DNA of 6,696 nucleotides from positions 1 to 6,696 of the forward strand of contig CAMOGZ010000084.1 in the NCBI GenBank assembly GCA_946614405.1, written 5' to 3'. A program made the translations under genes and the position numbers. The stretch is from an uncultured Eubacterium sp. (GTDB taxonomy: Bacteria > Bacillota > Clostridia > Peptostreptococcales > Anaerovoracaceae). This document shows positions 5,432 to 6,696 of the stretch, in pieces (within the stretch, counting starts at the first letter, position 1; each line of letters opens with the position of its first letter). The notes below the pieces were generated by a model, which was given only the letters and a program-made list of their open reading frames with translations, made no database searches and was not told the origin of the DNA.

Positions 5432-6163
5432 CTAGTCCAGGATCCTCCCATCTCTGGAGATGGTCACCACCTGCCAGGGCAGGAACTTGCCGCTGGCCTG
5501 CAGAGCATTCTGGGCCGCCATCTGCAGACCGCCGCAGCAGGGCACTTCCATGCGGACGATGGTCACGCTCTGGATGTTATTCTGGGCGATGATGGCGGTG
5601 AGCTTCTCGGTGTAATCCCCCTCGTCCAGCTTGGGGCATCCGATGAGGGTGATCTTCCCTCTCATGAAATCCTCATGCATATTGGCGTAGGCGTATGCGG
5701 TGCAGTCCGCCGCGATCAGCAGCTTGGCTCCGTCGAAGAAGGGCGCCTGGATGGGCACCAGCTTGATCTGGCAGGGCCACTGGTTCAGCTGATTGCTGGG
5801 GCGTGCTGTGGCGCTCGGCTGAACTGCCGGCGCTTCTGCCTCTTCTCTCTTAAACTGCATCATCTTCGATCCCGGGCATCCGCCGCCCTCGTGCATGTGG
5901 TTCATGTGACTCTCCTCCTGTGCTTTCTGTCTCTGGCTTTCCTTCACCGCGGCCTCATCGTAGGCCGGGGCTTCTCTCTCCTCAAAAGTAATGGCTCCGG
6001 TGGGGCATCCCGGCAGGCAGTCTCCCAGCCCGTCGCAGAAATTCTCCCGCACCAGCTTGGCTTTGCCGTCGACGATGTCGATGGCGCCCTCGTGGCACGC
6101 ACTGGCACAAAGCCCACAGCCATTGCATTTCTCTTCATCTATATGGATTATCTTACGGATCAT
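5432..6163 (-). CDS. Ferredoxin-like Fe-S protein with Cys-rich C-terminal domain
   Basis: A 243-residue cytosolic protein. Residues 1-60 are a ferredoxin-type two-cluster domain: motif 1 is CNGCGLCASAC (Cys13, 16, 19, 23), a full CxxCxxCxxxC. Motif 2 is CDGLGDCLPGCP, with Cys43, 49 and 53 but Leu46 where the second Cys should be, so the second cluster may be 3Fe-4S or use another ligand. A charged linker (about 61-130) contains the metal-ligand-rich stretch HMNHMHEGGGC (His86, 89, 91, Cys96). The C-terminal domain (about 131-243) has AADCTAYAY, IGCPKLD and VPCCGGL (Cys154, 176, 209, 210); I cannot assign it to a characterised enzyme. Proteins of this build are, from memory, often found beside Crp/Fnr regulators and hybrid-cluster protein genes in Clostridia; a regulator is indeed divergent here, but no hcp is in view. 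The start is well set by AAGGAGGT (plus 6171-6178) 7 bases from the ATG. Electron transfer is likely; the partner is unknown. Confidence 0.85.
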   Translation of the reverse strand: MIRKIIHIDEEKCNGCGLCASACHEGAIDIVDGKAKLVRENFCDGLGDCLPGCPTGAITFEEREAPAYDEAAVKESQRQKAQEESHMNHMHEGGGCPGSKMMQFKREEAEAPAVQPSATARPSNQLNQWPCQIKLVPIQAPFFDGAKLLIAADCTAYAYANMHEDFMRGKITLIGCPKLDEGDYTEKLTAIIAQNNIQSVTIVRMEVPCCGGLQMAAQNALQASGKFLPWQVVTISRDGRILD

Positions 6164-6192
6164 AATTCCTACCTCCTTGACTTTCTATGGAG

Positions 6193-6198
6193 ATTATA
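6193..6198 (-). promoter_or_regulatory. -10 element of the Fe-S protein gene promoter
   Basis: TATAAT on the minus strand (plus ATTATA), 30 bases upstream of the Fe-S gene ATG. No recognisable TTGACA lies 16-18 bases further upstream (the sequence there is CGTACT), which suggests a promoter that depends on an activator. The predicted start site is near 6186, with the AAGGAGGT ribosome site directly downstream. Confidence 0.6.
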
Positions 6199-6220
6199 TT
6201 ACAGTTGGTTTGGTAAGTAC

Positions 6221-6234
6221 GTTGTTATAACCAC
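6221..6234. promoter_or_regulatory. Candidate Crp/Fnr-family operator
   Basis: GTTGTTATAACCAC has a perfect 8-bp core palindrome, GTTATAAC (6224-6231), and symmetric outer GT/AC pairs, 12 of 14 positions in all. If the minus-strand TATAAT at 6193-6198 is the -10, the palindrome centre (6227.5) falls exactly at -41.5, the class II activation position of Crp/Fnr proteins. It begins 17 bases before the regulator's ATG and would overlap its promoter, so autoregulation is possible. No experimentally known motif is claimed. Confidence 0.5.
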
Positions 6235-6250
6235 ATTTTTGGAGATTGTT

Positions 6251-6696
6251 ATGGATATTTTTCGTCACAAAATATTTCAGGGGATGACGGAGGCGGAGGT
6301 GTCCGATGCCCTGGCCGCACTCCGCGCCCGGGAGCAGGATTTCCCAAAAGGCGCCGTCCTCTTCACCGCCGGCACTTTGACGAGTCGCTGCGGCCTGGTC
6401 CTATCCGGAAGCGTCACCATCGAAAGTAATGACTTTTGGGGGAATCGAACGATCCTCAGCCATGCGGAAGCTGGTGAGATCTTCGCCGAGACCTACGCCC
6501 TCCTTCCTGACTCCCCCATGCTGGTGGATGTCATCGCCAACGAAGACTGCCGCATTCTGTTTCTGTCAGTGGGGCCGCTGATCGGGGAGGACTCCCTGTC
6601 CGGATGGCAGGTGACCCTGCTGAAAAACCTGCTGGATCTGACCGCCCGGAAGAATTTGGCTTTGTCCGGGAGGAGCTTCCACACCGCGCCAAAGAC
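6251..6696 (+). CDS. Crp/Fnr-family transcriptional regulator, N-terminal part (partial)
   Basis: 148 residues are visible before the window ends; the helix-turn-helix that should follow is missing. The sequence has the cyclic-nucleotide-binding-type beta-roll of Crp/Fnr regulators: FPKGAVLFTAG (31-41), CGLVLSGSVTI (47-57), DFWGNRTIL (61-69), the GEIFAE turn (75-80) and EDCRILFLS (98-106). The dimerisation helix begins near LLKNLLDLTARKN. The Arg-Ser pair that holds cAMP in Crp is absent (SPMLVDV stands there), and there is no N-terminal Fnr-type Cys cluster, so neither cAMP nor an oxygen-sensing 4Fe-4S cluster is expected. Cys47 and Cys100 are the only cysteines visible. The start is ATG 6251, with GGAG at 6241-6244. 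It is divergent from the Fe-S protein gene and shares its 87-base control region, so it probably controls that gene. An HcpR-like role in nitrosative or redox stress is possible but inferred from this neighbourhood only. Confidence 0.87.
   Translation, partial: MDIFRHKIFQGMTEAEVSDALAALRAREQDFPKGAVLFTAGTLTSRCGLVLSGSVTIESNDFWGNRTILSHAEAGEIFAETYALLPDSPMLVDVIANEDCRILFLSVGPLIGEDSLSGWQVTLLKNLLDLTARKNLALSGRSFHTAPK

Noticed and set aside
1..6696. Mobile element, CRISPR, toxin-antitoxin, defence or biosynthetic system
   Set aside because: No transposase, integrase, attachment-site repeats, spacer array or characteristic gene pair was seen; the window is nearly filled by metabolic and regulatory genes with normal spacing.

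Overview
The window looks like chromosomal DNA of an anaerobic, fairly GC-rich Clostridia-type Firmicute, probably a gut butyrate producer. The pointers are strong AGGAGG-type ribosome binding sites, a sigma-54 activator tail with a textbook -24/-12 promoter, a CoA-transferase of the butyryl-CoA:acetate type, a Bacillus/Clostridium-type oligo-1,6-glucosidase, and a ferredoxin-like protein divergent from a Crp/Fnr regulator. The species cannot be named from this sequence. No mobile element, CRISPR array, RNA gene or phage remnant was seen.

Layout. Bases 2-142 (+) are the last 46 codons of a sigma-54-dependent activator, namely its Fis-type DNA-binding helix-turn-helix. Bases 143-306 are a compact control region: two palindromes (148-177 and 179-190), then a -24/-12 promoter (243-259). 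It drives a two-gene operon: an isochorismatase-like cysteine hydrolase (307-1017) and an M20-family amidohydrolase (1021-2193). A long bidirectional hairpin (2198-2239) separates this operon from three genes on the minus strand. Reading in their own direction these are an Fe-S protein (6163-5432) ending in its own terminator (5415-5364), an oligo-1,6-glucosidase (5311-3650) and a CoA-transferase (3589-2255), the last two each with a candidate sigma-70-type promoter. At 6251 a Crp/Fnr-family regulator starts on the plus strand and runs off the end of the window, divergent from the Fe-S gene.

How the genes fit together. There are three largely independent units. (1) A sigma-54-controlled hydrolytic operon, probably switched on by the activator encoded just upstream, which should open C-N bonds of an amide, carbamoyl or N-acyl compound; the substrate is not known. 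(2) Central carbon genes: an alpha-1,6-glucosidase feeding glycolysis and a CoA-transferase of the type that ends butyrate fermentation. Their adjacency need not mean joint function, although no convincing terminator lies between them. (3) A redox or stress pair, the Crp/Fnr regulator and the Fe-S protein. The space between them holds a palindrome centred at about -41.5 of the predicted Fe-S gene promoter, the classic position for activation by a Crp/Fnr protein.

I do not see a clear new defence or mobile system. The most interesting leads are the unassigned sigma-54 hydrolase operon with its paired palindromes, and the Fe-S protein with one Cys missing from its second ferredoxin motif and a Cys-rich C-terminal domain that I cannot assign.
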